In this document: positions 1-7,968 of the stretch, piece after piece
How positions within the stretch are numbered: the stretch's first letter is position 1
Layout: every line of letters starts with the position of its first letter
From: Nitrospirota bacterium
Lineage (GTDB): Bacteria; Nitrospirota; Thermodesulfovibrionia; Thermodesulfovibrionales; UBA6898
Direction: 5' to 3'
Assembly: GCA_012026685.1 (NCBI GenBank)
Contig: VEOY01000037.1
Location: forward strand, 1 to 35,072
Length of the DNA: 35,072 bases
Position numbers and translations under genes: made by a program
The notes under the pieces: generated by a model
Told to the model about the DNA's origin: nothing
Database searches by the model: none
Seen by the model: the letters and a program-made list of their open reading frames with translations, nothing else

Positions 1-90
1 CCTTATCTTCAGGCTGCTGCCGTTGCTGAAATAATGTTCCCGGGCACCATGCATCATATGTACCGGCTCATCCCTCCGCATCTGCCGCAT
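1..90 (-). CDS. Possible partial CDS running off the left edge
   Basis: On the minus strand a frame is open from an ATG at 90 (further in-frame ATGs at 81 and 57) to the window edge, giving about 30 residues that end ...NGSSLKIR at the edge. A GGAGGG-like stretch lies at about 72-77, but its spacing to the ATG at 57 (14 bases) is long. An in-frame stop lies just upstream of the ATG at 90. I do not recognise the protein, and the fragment is too short for a family call. It could be the start of a gene transcribed leftwards, or chance. Confidence 0.25.
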   Translation of the reverse strand, partial: MRQMRRDEPVHMMHGAREHYFSNGSSLKIR

Positions 91-273
91 CTTCTCAAAG
101 GATATTCATAGCTGCGGCCGCCCTGAACCACATCTGAAACGGCCTTGATCCCGGGGTCCGAATCTCTTTCCCGGAGGCCGTTATGAGATTGTACACCAAA
201 CCGGCCAAGAATCTATTGCCATATCGAACATGAAAATCTAGGATTATGCACTGGCACAGAAAACTGAAAGAAG

Positions 274-302
274 AGCCTGACCGTCGCGGGATAGTCAGGC
301 TT
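274..302 (-). terminator. Rho-independent terminator after the response regulator
   Basis: The arms AGCCTGAC (274-281) and GTCAGGCT (294-301) form an 8-bp hairpin around a 12-base loop. On the minus strand it is followed by a T-rich run (CTTCTTTCAGTTTTC). It lies about 20 bases past the stop of the receiver gene at 321, so it probably ends that transcript. The stretch 91-273 shows nothing I can name. Confidence 0.6.
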
Positions 303-320
303 CATGCGAGACCGGCCTTC

Positions 321-683
321 TTAATTGTATATCCCCTTCATACGGTCCAGGAGCGCCTGAGGTGGAAACGGTTTCGCAATAAAGTTATCGGTATCTGAAG
401 ACTCATTGTGAAAGCCGCTTATGAAAATGGCCTTTATCCCCGGCTTGATCTTTTTCATTTCAGCGTATGCTTCCCTGCCGGTTTTCACCGGCATCTTCAC
501 GTCAAGCACAAGAAGCTGGATCTCCGCGGCATTGGCAGCGAATTTCTGAACTGCGTCGTCACCGTCGCAGGCCTCTATCACCTTGTATCCGGCCCTCTCA
601 AGGATGTTCTTGAGGAAGTTCCGCATAAATATCTCGTCATCGGCTATCAGGATCGTCTTGCACTCGGTCGTCTTGGCATTCAC
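321..683 (-). CDS. Single-domain response regulator (CheY-like receiver)
   Basis: This 120-residue protein is a lone receiver domain with no output domain. The acidic pair D15-D16, the phospho-acceptor D61 (LLVLDVKMP), S89 and the conserved K104-P105 are all present, so it should be phosphorylatable. Proteins of this type act by binding a partner or passing phosphate within a relay. The partner is unknown, and no kinase lies next to it. The start is a GTG at 683, the only usable start after an in-frame stop. No clear ribosome binding site precedes it. It follows gltX by 122 bases on the same strand and ends in a hairpin terminator. Confidence 0.85.
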   Translation of the reverse strand: MNAKTTECKTILIADDEIFMRNFLKNILERAGYKVIEACDGDDAVQKFAANAAEIQLLVLDVKMPVKTGREAYAEMKKIKPGIKAIFISGFHNESSDTDNFIAKPFPPQALLDRMKGIYN

Positions 684-805
684 AGGGTTACTGTATCACA
701 TCGATTTTTGTTTTTTCAAACGGCCAGGCATCGTGCATGGTCGGATTACTGACGGAAACATACAGGAACGTGCTCTTCATCGATCAAAGGACAGGACGGG
801 ATACA

Positions 806-2218
806 TCAGGTTATGCTGCTGATCGCCGTATCAAGCCTCTTCAAGGTTCTTTCTTTACCCAGGACCTCAAGCACCTCATAGATGCCGGGGCTTTCCGTCC
901 CGCCGGTCACGGCGACCCTGACGGGCTGGGCAAGCGCACCGAGCTTGACACCATGAGCCTCGACAACTGCCTTGAACACAGGCTCGAGGCCTGCATGGGA
1001 AAAATCAGTGAGTGATACAAGCGAATTCCTCAGGTCCCTGAGAAGGGGGAGGCTTTTTTCTGTCAGGAACTTCTCCTTCGCCTTTTCCTGGAACCCGATA
1101 TCGTCAGAGATATAATACCGCAATGAGGCCGCAAGCTCGACCAGGGTCTTGGCCCGCTCCTGCAGGGTCTTCACCGCCCGCCCCAGCCACACCATGTCAA
1201 GCTCCTTTCCTTCCTCGATGATCTTCTCCTTTTCGAGGAACGGGATCACCCGTTCAGCCAGACGTTCGGGAGATGCGGCCATGATGTACTGCTGGTTCAC
1301 CCAGAGAAGCTTTTCCGGGTTGAACACCGCAGCTGCGTTGCCGACATTTTCAAACGAGAAGTACCTGATCAGTTCCTCACGGCTGAAGATCTCCTGGTCA
1401 CCGTGCGACCAGCCGAGGCGCACGAGATAGTTCACCAGTGCATCAGGCAGATAGCCCATCTCATAATATGACATGACCGACGTCGCCCCGTGACGCTTCG
1501 AAAGCCGCGCCTTGTCCGCGCCGAGGATCATCGGCAGATGGGCGAACCGGGGTGTTTCATATCCAAGGGCCTTATATATGTGGATCTGTTTGGGGGTATT
1601 GTTCAGGTGATCGTCTCCCCGTATGACGTGCGTTATCTTCATGTCAACATCGTCTACGACGACGGTGAAATTATACGTGGGCGTATTGTCGGAGCGGAGG
1701 ATGATCAGGTCATCAAGCTGACTGTTCTCGAATATCACCCTGCCTCTGATCAGATCATCGACAACGGTCTCCCCATGCTGCGGGGTCCTGAAGCGCACGA
1801 CAGGCACGCGGCCCGGTACGGGCTCCTTAAGGTCCCGGCACCTGCCGTCATATTTCTGTGGCTTGCCCTGAGCCAGTGCGAGCTGCCTGCGCTGCTCAAG
1901 CTCCTCCACAGAGCAGTAACAATGATACGCCTTGCCTTCCTGCAGCAGCCGTTCGACATAGCTCCGGTACACATCGAACCGGTCGGTCTGCCTGAACGGC
2001 CCTTCGTCCCAGTCAAGGCTCAGCCATTGCATCCCCTGTATGATCGCCTCGATGTAATCATCCGTCGACCTGGTCCTGTCCGTGTCCTCGATCCTGAGGA
2101 CAAACCTGCCGCCCTTGTTCCGGGCATAGAGCCAGTTGAACAGAGCCGTCCTGGCACCGCCGATATGCAGATGCCCTGTCGGACTGGGTGCGAACCTTAC
2201 TCTAACCTGTTCAGTCAA
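806..2218 (-). CDS. gltX: Glutamyl-tRNA synthetase
   Basis: A class I aminoacyl-tRNA synthetase that charges tRNA-Glu (possibly also tRNA-Gln if non-discriminating) in the cytoplasm. The HIGH-type motif HLHIGG is at residues 16-21 and the KMSKS-type motif LSKRH at about 239-243. The zinc-knuckle pattern C100-x-C102...Y123-x3-C127 of bacterial GluRS is also visible. At 470 residues it has the usual length. I place the start at TTG 2218 because a GGAGGT box sits 4 bases upstream. The frame stays open to another TTG at 2230, but that codon overlaps the same box. tilS lies 116 bases upstream on the same strand. Confidence 0.95.
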   Translation of the reverse strand: MTEQVRVRFAPSPTGHLHIGGARTALFNWLYARNKGGRFVLRIEDTDRTRSTDDYIEAIIQGMQWLSLDWDEGPFRQTDRFDVYRSYVERLLQEGKAYHCYCSVEELEQRRQLALAQGKPQKYDGRCRDLKEPVPGRVPVVRFRTPQHGETVVDDLIRGRVIFENSQLDDLIILRSDNTPTYNFTVVVDDVDMKITHVIRGDDHLNNTPKQIHIYKALGYETPRFAHLPMILGADKARLSKRHGATSVMSYYEMGYLPDALVNYLVRLGWSHGDQEIFSREELIRYFSFENVGNAAAVFNPEKLLWVNQQYIMAASPERLAERVIPFLEKEKIIEEGKELDMVWLGRAVKTLQERAKTLVELAASLRYYISDDIGFQEKAKEKFLTEKSLPLLRDLRNSLVSLTDFSHAGLEPVFKAVVEAHGVKLGALAQPVRVAVTGGTESPGIYEVLEVLGKERTLKRLDTAISSIT

Positions 2219-2222
2219 AATA

Positions 2223-2228
2223 ACCTCC
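2223..2228 (-). promoter_or_regulatory. Ribosome binding site deciding the gltX start
   Basis: GGAGGT on the minus strand, 4 bases before TTG 2218. It overlaps the alternative upstream TTG (2228-2230), which argues that translation begins at 2218. Confidence 0.65.
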
Positions 2229-2237
2229 AAATGAATA

Positions 2238-2270
2238 CCAGGGTTCCAGGTTTCAAGGGTTCAGGGGTTC
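2238..2270. repeat. Short GGGTTC-type direct repeats between tilS and gltX
   Basis: Four imperfect units built on GGTTC or GGTTTC follow each other at 8-10 base steps (GGGTTCCA, GGTTTCAA, GGGTTCAG, GGGTTCGT). They lie in the 116-base spacer between tilS and gltX. They do not form a strong hairpin. They may be a degenerate simple-sequence repeat, with no function evident. Confidence 0.45.
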
Positions 2271-2334
2271 GTGTTAAAAAAATGAGAAACCTCGGTCTTT
2301 CACCAGGACCCCGGGCACCTTTGAACCCGCCTTA

Positions 2335-3723
2335 TTAAAACTTCCCTTTTACTATACCAAGTCTCAGGAACTTTTTCGTCTGTTCCGTGACCCTGAAGCG
2401 GTCGTCAGCACGGTAGCCGGCAACCCAGACGATGTCATCACCCGAAGTGACAATAGGCACGCTGTCCCGCTCGTCGCGGGGGACCTTGAGATCTACAAGC
2501 AGGTCCTGCACTTTCCGCGTTCCCGAAAAACCCATGGGACGAAACCGGTCCCCCGGCCTTCGCGGCCTGACCATGAGCGGCAGCTTCATGTTTTCCGCGT
2601 CGAACAGGACGTTCGTACGGCCATCGACCGGCTGCTCTGCGGACGACACAAATGCCGCGGTAAGCACCAGCCCCGCTCCGATGATGACTGCCTCGCCCGG
2701 TACCGCTAGTTCATACTCAGCTATTCTGTGGGGCTCCTCAGATGTTATGACCAGAAGTGCATACTCACTGATCACCCTGATCCCGTTCGGAAGGGTGATC
2801 CGCTGCCCGGCAGCGCCATTTCTGACAAGGCCGATGATTTCCTCAATGTGGCCGAATGCAATGCCCCTGAGCCCCGCGGTCTCACCAATCGCCCTCCTGA
2901 GCACTCTCCTGAGGATGACCGTTTCCATCGCCTCCATCGGAGCAAGAAAAAGCTCGATCCTTTCTTCTGACTTTCTGCTGATCAGTTTCATCAGCGTCTT
3001 GGTAACGATGATCCCGAAGTAACGCTCCTCTTCCTGCAGAATGGCCATAGTGCGGCAAAGGGAATGTACCAGGCCGGGGTTGGAACGTTTCAGAACAGGC
3101 ATGACCAACATCCTCACCACGTTCCTGAAATAATCTTCCTTCAGGTTGGAGGAATCCGTGACCGGGGCGATATCTCTGTCCCTGAGAAACCGGATGATCT
3201 CTCCCCGCTCTACCTCTAAGAGAGGCCTGATAATACTGTCCCTCATGATCGGTATGCCGGAAAGACCGGCAGGACCCGAGCCTCTGGTCATACGCATGAT
3301 AAAGGTCTCTGCCTGATCATCCGCAGTATGCGCAAGGGCGATCCTGTTGGCCTTGACCTCGAGGGCGGCATCCCGGAACGCCTGATACCTCAGCTCCCGT
3401 GCCGCCTCATGAAGGTTCATGCGGCGCTCCTTTCTGAACGGGGCAACATCAATGGACCTCTGCAGGAAGGCCACGCCAAGCGTCTCGCAGAGTGATCTGC
3501 AGAAAGCTATCTCCGCAGGCACCTCGCCGGGCCGGAGATTATGGTTCACATAGAGTGCATGGATGTCGAGATGGTATTTTTCCCTCAGGGAATGAAGGAT
3601 AGTGAGAAGACAGGACGAATCAGGACCTCCCGAAAGACCGACGAGGACAGAATCACCCGCGGAAAGAAGCCGGTTCCTGCGCATGGTTCCTTCAATCGCC
3701 GCAATAAGGTCTTCTGGTCTCAT
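2335..3723 (-). CDS. tilS: tRNA(Ile)-lysidine synthase
   Basis: This enzyme uses ATP to attach lysine to C34 of the CAU anticodon of a minor tRNA-Ile, changing both its amino-acid identity and its codon reading. The PP-loop SGGPDS lies at residues 31-36. The C-terminal TilS domain shows the RRPGDRFRPMG and KVQDLLVDLKVPRDERD patterns. The length of 462 residues fits full-length TilS. The frame stays open upstream to 3882, but that extension is low-complexity and crosses the promoter region. ATG 3723, just before the typical N-terminus, is preferred; an AAGGAG lies 16 bases upstream, which is distant. A divergent small gene starts at 3824. Confidence 0.93.
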   Translation of the reverse strand: MRPEDLIAAIEGTMRRNRLLSAGDSVLVGLSGGPDSSCLLTILHSLREKYHLDIHALYVNHNLRPGEVPAEIAFCRSLCETLGVAFLQRSIDVAPFRKERRMNLHEAARELRYQAFRDAALEVKANRIALAHTADDQAETFIMRMTRGSGPAGLSGIPIMRDSIIRPLLEVERGEIIRFLRDRDIAPVTDSSNLKEDYFRNVVRMLVMPVLKRSNPGLVHSLCRTMAILQEEERYFGIIVTKTLMKLISRKSEERIELFLAPMEAMETVILRRVLRRAIGETAGLRGIAFGHIEEIIGLVRNGAAGQRITLPNGIRVISEYALLVITSEEPHRIAEYELAVPGEAVIIGAGLVLTAAFVSSAEQPVDGRTNVLFDAENMKLPLMVRPRRPGDRFRPMGFSGTRKVQDLLVDLKVPRDERDSVPIVTSGDDIVWVAGYRADDRFRVTEQTKKFLRLGIVKGKF

Positions 3724-3744
3724 GGTCTTTTTCTGCCTGCTCCT

Positions 3745-3773
3745 TTGATAAGAGAAGTTAATTATATTATGAT
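3745..3773 (+). promoter_or_regulatory. Sigma-70 promoter of the Cys-rich small gene
   Basis: TTGATA (3745-3750) and TATGAT (3768-3773) are separated by exactly 17 bases, each one mismatch from consensus. Transcription would start near 3780, leaving a leader of about 44 bases before ATG 3824. It overlaps the divergent tilS promoter. Confidence 0.7.
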
Positions 3774-3790
3774 AAAGATGTTCCGCACAA
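3761..3790 (-). promoter_or_regulatory. Probable tilS promoter
   Basis: A perfect TATAAT box on the minus strand (3761-3766) has a weak TTGTGC -35 (3785-3790) with an 18-base spacer. The start point would be about 30 bases before the tilS ATG. The box lies inside the spacer of the divergent promoter, so the two may compete. Confidence 0.5.
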
Positions 3791-3823
3791 CACGAAGAAC
3801 ATCTCATAAGGACAGGCATCAGC

Positions 3824-4009
3824 ATGAAACGGTCATCAGCAAAAAAAATGTCCGTATCCGCAAAGACGCCGGACCCGGACAAGGCCCGGCAATCCTCTGC
3901 GGCTTACGGCGGTACGACCCCCATTTGCATAAACACCGATTGCACGCTCAGGAAAAAGGCAGGGGGCTGCTTCGGGTTCGAAGGCTGTCCCGGCTTCAAG
4001 TCCCGGTAA
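3824..4009 (+). CDS. Small Cys-rich protein, function unknown
   Basis: A 61-residue ORF. Its N-terminal half is Lys/Ser-rich and looks disordered. Its C-terminal half carries four cysteines in a C-x4-C-x8-C-x5-C arrangement (CINTDC, GGCFGFEGCPGFK), which suggests a small metal or zinc knuckle. I do not recognise a named family. Support for a real gene is the strong promoter at 3745-3773, an AAGGA box 10-11 bases before the ATG, and a stop two bases from the end of the convergent neighbour, with no overlap. It is divergent from tilS. Whether it binds metal or nucleic acid is inference. Confidence 0.65.
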   Translation: MKRSSAKKMSVSAKTPDPDKARQSSAAYGGTTPICINTDCTLRKKAGGCFGFEGCPGFKSR

Positions 4010-4011
4010 TT

Positions 4012-5718
4012 TCAGGACTTCACTTCTTCGGTCAGACTGAGCCCTTCCGTTGCGCGGGGGTTTGAGGGATCGAACGTCAGGGCCTTTTCGAAGGCATGGC
4101 GTGCCCGGGTCTTGAACCCGAGTTTAAGGTAAATATATCCAAGTTCGGTAATGTAACCGGCATTGTGCGGAGAGAGCTGCAATGCCTTGCGTATCGATGT
4201 CTCCGCGTCCTTGATCTTCTTGTTCCGGAAAAGAGCCACCCCGTAAAAGAAATGGTAATCCGGCACTGTCTCATCTATATACACGGCCTGGCCGAGGAAG
4301 GTCGCAGCTTCTTCGAGATTGCCCGCAGCCAGATGCTCTCTCCCCTCGCGGTACTTGTCGGACGCGAGATTCCTGTTCTTCTGATCTTCGGACGGCTCCT
4401 GATGTCTCCTTGCTCCGGCATGCACACTGCCGGCAGTGCTGCTCTTTGAAAGTTGCCGGTATGCTTCGTTGATATAGGCGAAGATTACATTCAGCTTCTC
4501 TTTCAGGGCATCTGAACCATGCTGGTAGCGGTCCGGATGGTACTCCTTTGCCATGTCATGATAGGCACGCTTGAGTTCTGTGGACGTCGTGATCTGTTCA
4601 TTGAGTCCAAGCACGCCGTGATACCCGAGCTTCATATGCTCGTGGTACAGCTTATCGATCTTATCTATGGCATCCTGCTCCATCGGCCGTCGAGCATGAG
4701 GAGCTTCCGGCTCCCCGTGCTTTTGTGCTTCGTCGTCACGAGGCAGAATCTCTTCCTCAAAATCAACCAGATGGGTGTTGATCAGAGCCTGCATGATCAT
4801 CATCGTTTCTTCCCTGGCGAGTGGCGAGCGGGTAAGGACTTCGGCGAGCGTTGTATTTTTCTGCACAAGGGAAAGGATCTGAGAATCATGTTCATTGAGC
4901 GAAAGACGGCTAAGCATATCTCCCTTCCCGATCGAAGGGCCCAGCAATGCGCCGGGGGTCAGCAGTTTGTTCCTTACCCTGTCCAGGCGTTCCGACCTCT
5001 TGGAGCCCTGATACAGCAGACCGGCGGAATTCAGTCTCATGATCACGATCTCATTTCTGGGCAGCGCCTCTTCCCTGAAAGAGAATTGCGCGTCCTCAAT
5101 ACCACAGAGATTCATAATAACGTTCTCCACCCTCTGATGCACTGCCTTGATCAGTTCCGGCGGCGAAAGATATCGCATCTCGACCAATACCGTGCCCTGA
5201 CTCTTCCCCGTCTGCCTGGCAAGAGCAAGCGAGTTCTGGTACTGATGCAGCGAGATCCGGCCTGAGGAAAGGAGCATGCGGCCGAGCTGTTCATCCTCGA
5301 TATCAGACGTCGCATAGACCATCTCACCATCTTTGAAGAATATCTTCCTGGACCACTGCCCTGTTCCCACCGTGAGCACGCCCGTCTTCCGCGAGCGATA
5401 TATGCCCACTGCCAGGTCAGCAAAACAATAGCTGCGAAATCTCCCCGCGACAGGTCCGCTGCAGAGCACACCGACTTTGAGGCCCGAGAACATTTCCCGC
5501 TTCCAGACGATCTTGCCGGTCGTATTCAGGTCAATATCATGGATCCTGAGGTCCAGGACCTGGGAGCTGAGATCCGACCTTCCTTTTATGAGGATCCCCA
5601 CGCCATAGAGGGAAAAATCCGTAATGATGGCGGGGACGTATTCTCCGGTCAGGACAAGGTCAAAATCAAGGTTGAGTTTCTTGCGGGGGAATGTCCTTTT
5701 TTGTGTACCCTTTATCAT
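4012..5718 (-). CDS. PilZ-PATAN(DUF4388)-DnaJ-TPR multidomain protein
   Basis: A 568-residue cytoplasmic protein with no signal peptide or membrane segment. In order it has: a PilZ-like domain at about 7-95 (PRKKL near the start and a DFSLYGVGI stretch); a DUF4388/PATAN-type domain at about 98-240, with a winged-helix-like stretch to about 320; a J domain at about 350-425 with the HPD signature at 394-396; and TPR repeats at about 450-560. The PilZ part suggests c-di-GMP binding, although the second binding motif is not clear. The J domain should stimulate a DnaK-type chaperone. It overlaps the upstream rodZ-like gene by four bases (ATGA), so the two are co-translated, hinting at a role at the cell envelope or polarity. 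The exact role is unknown. Confidence 0.85.
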   Translation of the reverse strand: MIKGTQKRTFPRKKLNLDFDLVLTGEYVPAIITDFSLYGVGILIKGRSDLSSQVLDLRIHDIDLNTTGKIVWKREMFSGLKVGVLCSGPVAGRFRSYCFADLAVGIYRSRKTGVLTVGTGQWSRKIFFKDGEMVYATSDIEDEQLGRMLLSSGRISLHQYQNSLALARQTGKSQGTVLVEMRYLSPPELIKAVHQRVENVIMNLCGIEDAQFSFREEALPRNEIVIMRLNSAGLLYQGSKRSERLDRVRNKLLTPGALLGPSIGKGDMLSRLSLNEHDSQILSLVQKNTTLAEVLTRSPLAREETMMIMQALINTHLVDFEEEILPRDDEAQKHGEPEAPHARRPMEQDAIDKIDKLYHEHMKLGYHGVLGLNEQITTSTELKRAYHDMAKEYHPDRYQHGSDALKEKLNVIFAYINEAYRQLSKSSTAGSVHAGARRHQEPSEDQKNRNLASDKYREGREHLAAGNLEEAATFLGQAVYIDETVPDYHFFYGVALFRNKKIKDAETSIRKALQLSPHNAGYITELGYIYLKLGFKTRARHAFEKALTFDPSNPRATEGLSLTEEVKS

Positions 5719-6560
5719 TGCCCGCCGTCGGCCCCGGACTCCTTGACCACCCGACGGTTCTCGGGAAATGCAATGCTCATGATCTGCCCCTTGCCGCCCG
5801 GAATGCCGATGTCCCTGCCGTCCAGGATCAGCTTCGCACCTCCGGCATTGCCCATCTTGAGCATCGCCTTATCCGGGAAGCTCCATACCTTTACCATGCC
5901 CGGCTTGAGCAGTGCTTCTTCAGATTTTCCGCCGGCGTACGTTATCTGTACCCAGGTAAGCTCATGCGCCGTGATCTCGACCGTATGACCTGTTCCTGCA
6001 GCAGCTCTTTCCCGGGGTTGGCTCCGGACATCTGGTACCGGCTGTACCGGCTGGGGAATGACAGGCGATGCTGTCTGCGCCGGCGGCTCTGGCTGGGGCA
6101 CGACAGGGGATGCTGTCTGCGCCGGCGGCTCCGGCTGCGGTTTTTCTGCCGGGACAGGCAGCGCAGGGGCGGCAATCTGCTTCACTTGTCCGTCAGAATC
6201 GTTCTGCCGCTTGAAAATGAATACCGTGAGGCCGATCAGCAGGAGAACGAGCGGAGGAATGACGTAATAGGAAAAAGGAACTTTTTTCATAGATGACGAA
6301 ACCGGGAGGATGGTAGAGGGCGGCGGATACGAAAGATGACCTGAATAAATGGCCAGGATCGGCTCGGGATCAACCTGCAGATACTCCGCATAACAGCGTA
6401 TGTATCCGATGGTGTAAACGGCAACCGGAAGTTTTTCGAACCGGTCTTCTTCTATAGACGAAAGATATTCCGCCTTGATCTTGATACGTTCGGCAACTTC
6501 CTTAATGCCAAGGCCCAGCTCCTCTCTTCGTTTTTTCAGGACCTCTCCTGCCACACGCAC
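5715..6560 (-). CDS. RodZ-like membrane protein (HTH_25, DUF4115)
   Basis: 281 residues with the RodZ layout. An N-terminal Cro-type helix-turn-helix (about 4-70, including LGIKEVAERIKIKAEYL) is followed by one transmembrane helix at about 98-115, a Pro/Gln-rich periplasmic linker with a tandem 14-residue repeat, and a C-terminal DUF4115 beta domain (about 195-265). RodZ links MreB to the wall-elongation machinery. The start is ambiguous: GTG 6560 is the most upstream possibility, but GTG 6554 has the better-placed AGGGG box. The downstream PilZ-DnaJ gene overlaps its stop. Confidence 0.85.
   Translation of the reverse strand: MRVAGEVLKKRREELGLGIKEVAERIKIKAEYLSSIEEDRFEKLPVAVYTIGYIRCYAEYLQVDPEPILAIYSGHLSYPPPSTILPVSSSMKKVPFSYYVIPPLVLLLIGLTVFIFKRQNDSDGQVKQIAAPALPVPAEKPQPEPPAQTASPVVPQPEPPAQTASPVIPQPVQPVPDVRSQPRERAAAGTGHTVEITAHELTWVQITYAGGKSEEALLKPGMVKVWSFPDKAMLKMGNAGGAKLILDGRDIGIPGGKGQIMSIAFPENRRVVKESGADGGQ
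6049..6132. repeat. Tandem 42-base repeat inside the rodZ-like gene
   Basis: Two near-identical 42-base units beginning GGCTGGGG at 6049 and 6091 encode the 14-residue Pro-rich unit PQPEPPAQTASPV(I/V), with a decayed third copy beyond. They lie in the periplasmic linker, where length changes would be tolerated. Confidence 0.8.
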
Positions 6561-6586
6561 CCCTCATATTGAATTAAAGGCGTTTT

Positions 6587-6615
6587 ATTATTATCAATTA
6601 AATGACTTTATGCAA
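6587..6615 (-). promoter_or_regulatory. Possible promoter of the rodZ-like gene
   Basis: On the minus strand TTGCAT (6610-6615) and AATAAT (6587-6592) are 17 bases apart in an AT-rich divergent spacer. The -10 matches 5 of 6 consensus bases and the -35 only 3 of 6. A plus-strand pair, TTGAAT (6569-6574) and TATCAA (6592-6597), also 17 apart, could serve the ketosynthase gene. Confidence 0.35.
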
Positions 6616-6666
6616 GCAGAGGAATTGAGGACATTTGTAAACCTCTATGCTACCATATGGTTTACA

Positions 6667-7938
6667 ATGAGCAGGATCGTCATCACCGGCATAGGCTCTG
6701 TGACCCCTCTTGGCAGCACGTTCGTGGACTCATGGACAGCCGCCCGCGCAGGCCGCACCGGTATCCATCCGGTTTCACGTATAACCGACTTCGAAACATC
6801 GTGGGTTGTTTGCGGAGAAGTGAAGGGATTTGACCCATTCAACTATCTTGGGGACAGGGAGGTACGAAGGCTCGATCTTTTTGCGCAATATGCCGTTTCC
6901 GCAGCGATCATGGCTGCCGGGGATGCGGGACTGACACGACAGGCGAAAGACGAATGGCTGCGGGCCAAAGGCGAACAAAAATGCGGGCCGGATGATTATC
7001 TGAGCTCGGGCGGGGTGATCATCGGATCAAGCAGGGGGGGCATCGCCATGATCGAACACGCGCTGCTGAAATCCGCCAGGATGCCGAAGTCGCGCATATC
7101 CCCCTATCTGATGCCTGCCACGACAGTGAGCATGGCTGCGTCGTATACTGCTCAGAAACTCGGCATAGAGGGGCACTGCCTCGGCATATCGAACGCGTGC
7201 GCTTCAGGCACGAACGCCATCGGCGAAGCTTTCCGGCTTATCAGGTCAGGGTATGAAGGGCCGGTCTTCGCCGGGGGAGCTGATGCCCCCATATGCAGGA
7301 TATGTATCCAGGGATATGGCGTCACCGGTGCGCTTTCCCGGCGCCCTGACCAAACGGCGAGCAGGCCCTTTGACAAAGACCGCGATGGCTTTGTGCTTTC
7401 CGAGGGAGCCTGTGTCGTCGTGGTCGAACGATACGAGACCGCGATAAAACGCGGCGCACGCATCTATGCGGAGATATCCGGATACGGCAGCACTGCTGAC
7501 GCGTTTCACCAGACCCGGCCGCAACCCGCCGGCGAGGCCCGCGCCATGCGTTCTGCTCTCGCCCTCGCGAAAAAGAAACCGCAGGAAATAGATTTCATCA
7601 GCGCCCATGGCACATCGACACCCCGCGGGGACAGTGCTGAAGCCCAGGCTATCCAACAGGTATTCGGGGATCACACCCCCTTCATTCCGGTTTCGGCCAT
7701 GAAATCCATGACCGGCCATATGCTTGCCGCATCAGGAGCATTTGAAACAGCATCGGCAGCCATGGCCATTGATCAGGGTCTGATATTTCCGACGATCAAC
7801 CTGTCGGCGCAGGATGAGAACATCCCCCTGCGCGTTGTCAGGAAAGCCACCCGGGCCGATATTCGAACCGCGCTTATCAACTCATTCGGCTTTGGCGGAG
7901 TGAATGCCGTGCTTGTTCTGCAGAAGAGACAGGGTTGA
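6667..7938 (+). CDS. Beta-ketoacyl-ACP synthase, FabF-like
   Basis: A 423-residue thiolase-fold condensing enzyme that elongates an acyl thioester with malonyl-ACP. The full Cys-His-His triad is present: C178 in SNACASG, H314 in AHGTSTP and H351 in MTGHMLAA. The 37-residue step between the histidines equals that of FabF. ATG 6667 matches the usual N-terminus (MSRIVITGIGSVTPLG). No good ribosome binding site is seen, and the frame is open further upstream. It converges on the ceramide-type genes (30-base gap), so it may be a paralogue dedicated to supplying chains for that pathway; that link is inference. A housekeeping FabF role is the alternative. Confidence 0.88.
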   Translation: MSRIVITGIGSVTPLGSTFVDSWTAARAGRTGIHPVSRITDFETSWVVCGEVKGFDPFNYLGDREVRRLDLFAQYAVSAAIMAAGDAGLTRQAKDEWLRAKGEQKCGPDDYLSSGGVIIGSSRGGIAMIEHALLKSARMPKSRISPYLMPATTVSMAASYTAQKLGIEGHCLGISNACASGTNAIGEAFRLIRSGYEGPVFAGGADAPICRICIQGYGVTGALSRRPDQTASRPFDKDRDGFVLSEGACVVVVERYETAIKRGARIYAEISGYGSTADAFHQTRPQPAGEARAMRSALALAKKKPQEIDFISAHGTSTPRGDSAEAQAIQQVFGDHTPFIPVSAMKSMTGHMLAASGAFETASAAMAIDQGLIFPTINLSAQDENIPLRVVRKATRADIRTALINSFGFGGVNAVLVLQKRQG

Positions 7939-7968
7939 GTCACGAACTCGCTGTCCGTGAGCAGGCAG

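Noticed and set aside
1490-2338. Plus-strand open frame opposite gltX
   Set aside because: gltX on the minus strand has all class I synthetase motifs. The antisense translation shows no domain.
3724-3882. N-terminal extension of tilS
   Set aside because: The added residues do not resemble TilS, and the stretch contains the divergent promoter boxes. ATG 3723 directly precedes the conserved N-terminus.
7939-7968. Possible terminator between the ketosynthase and bCerS-like genes
   Set aside because: Only a 5-bp TCACG/CGTGA pairing with no T-run on either strand.
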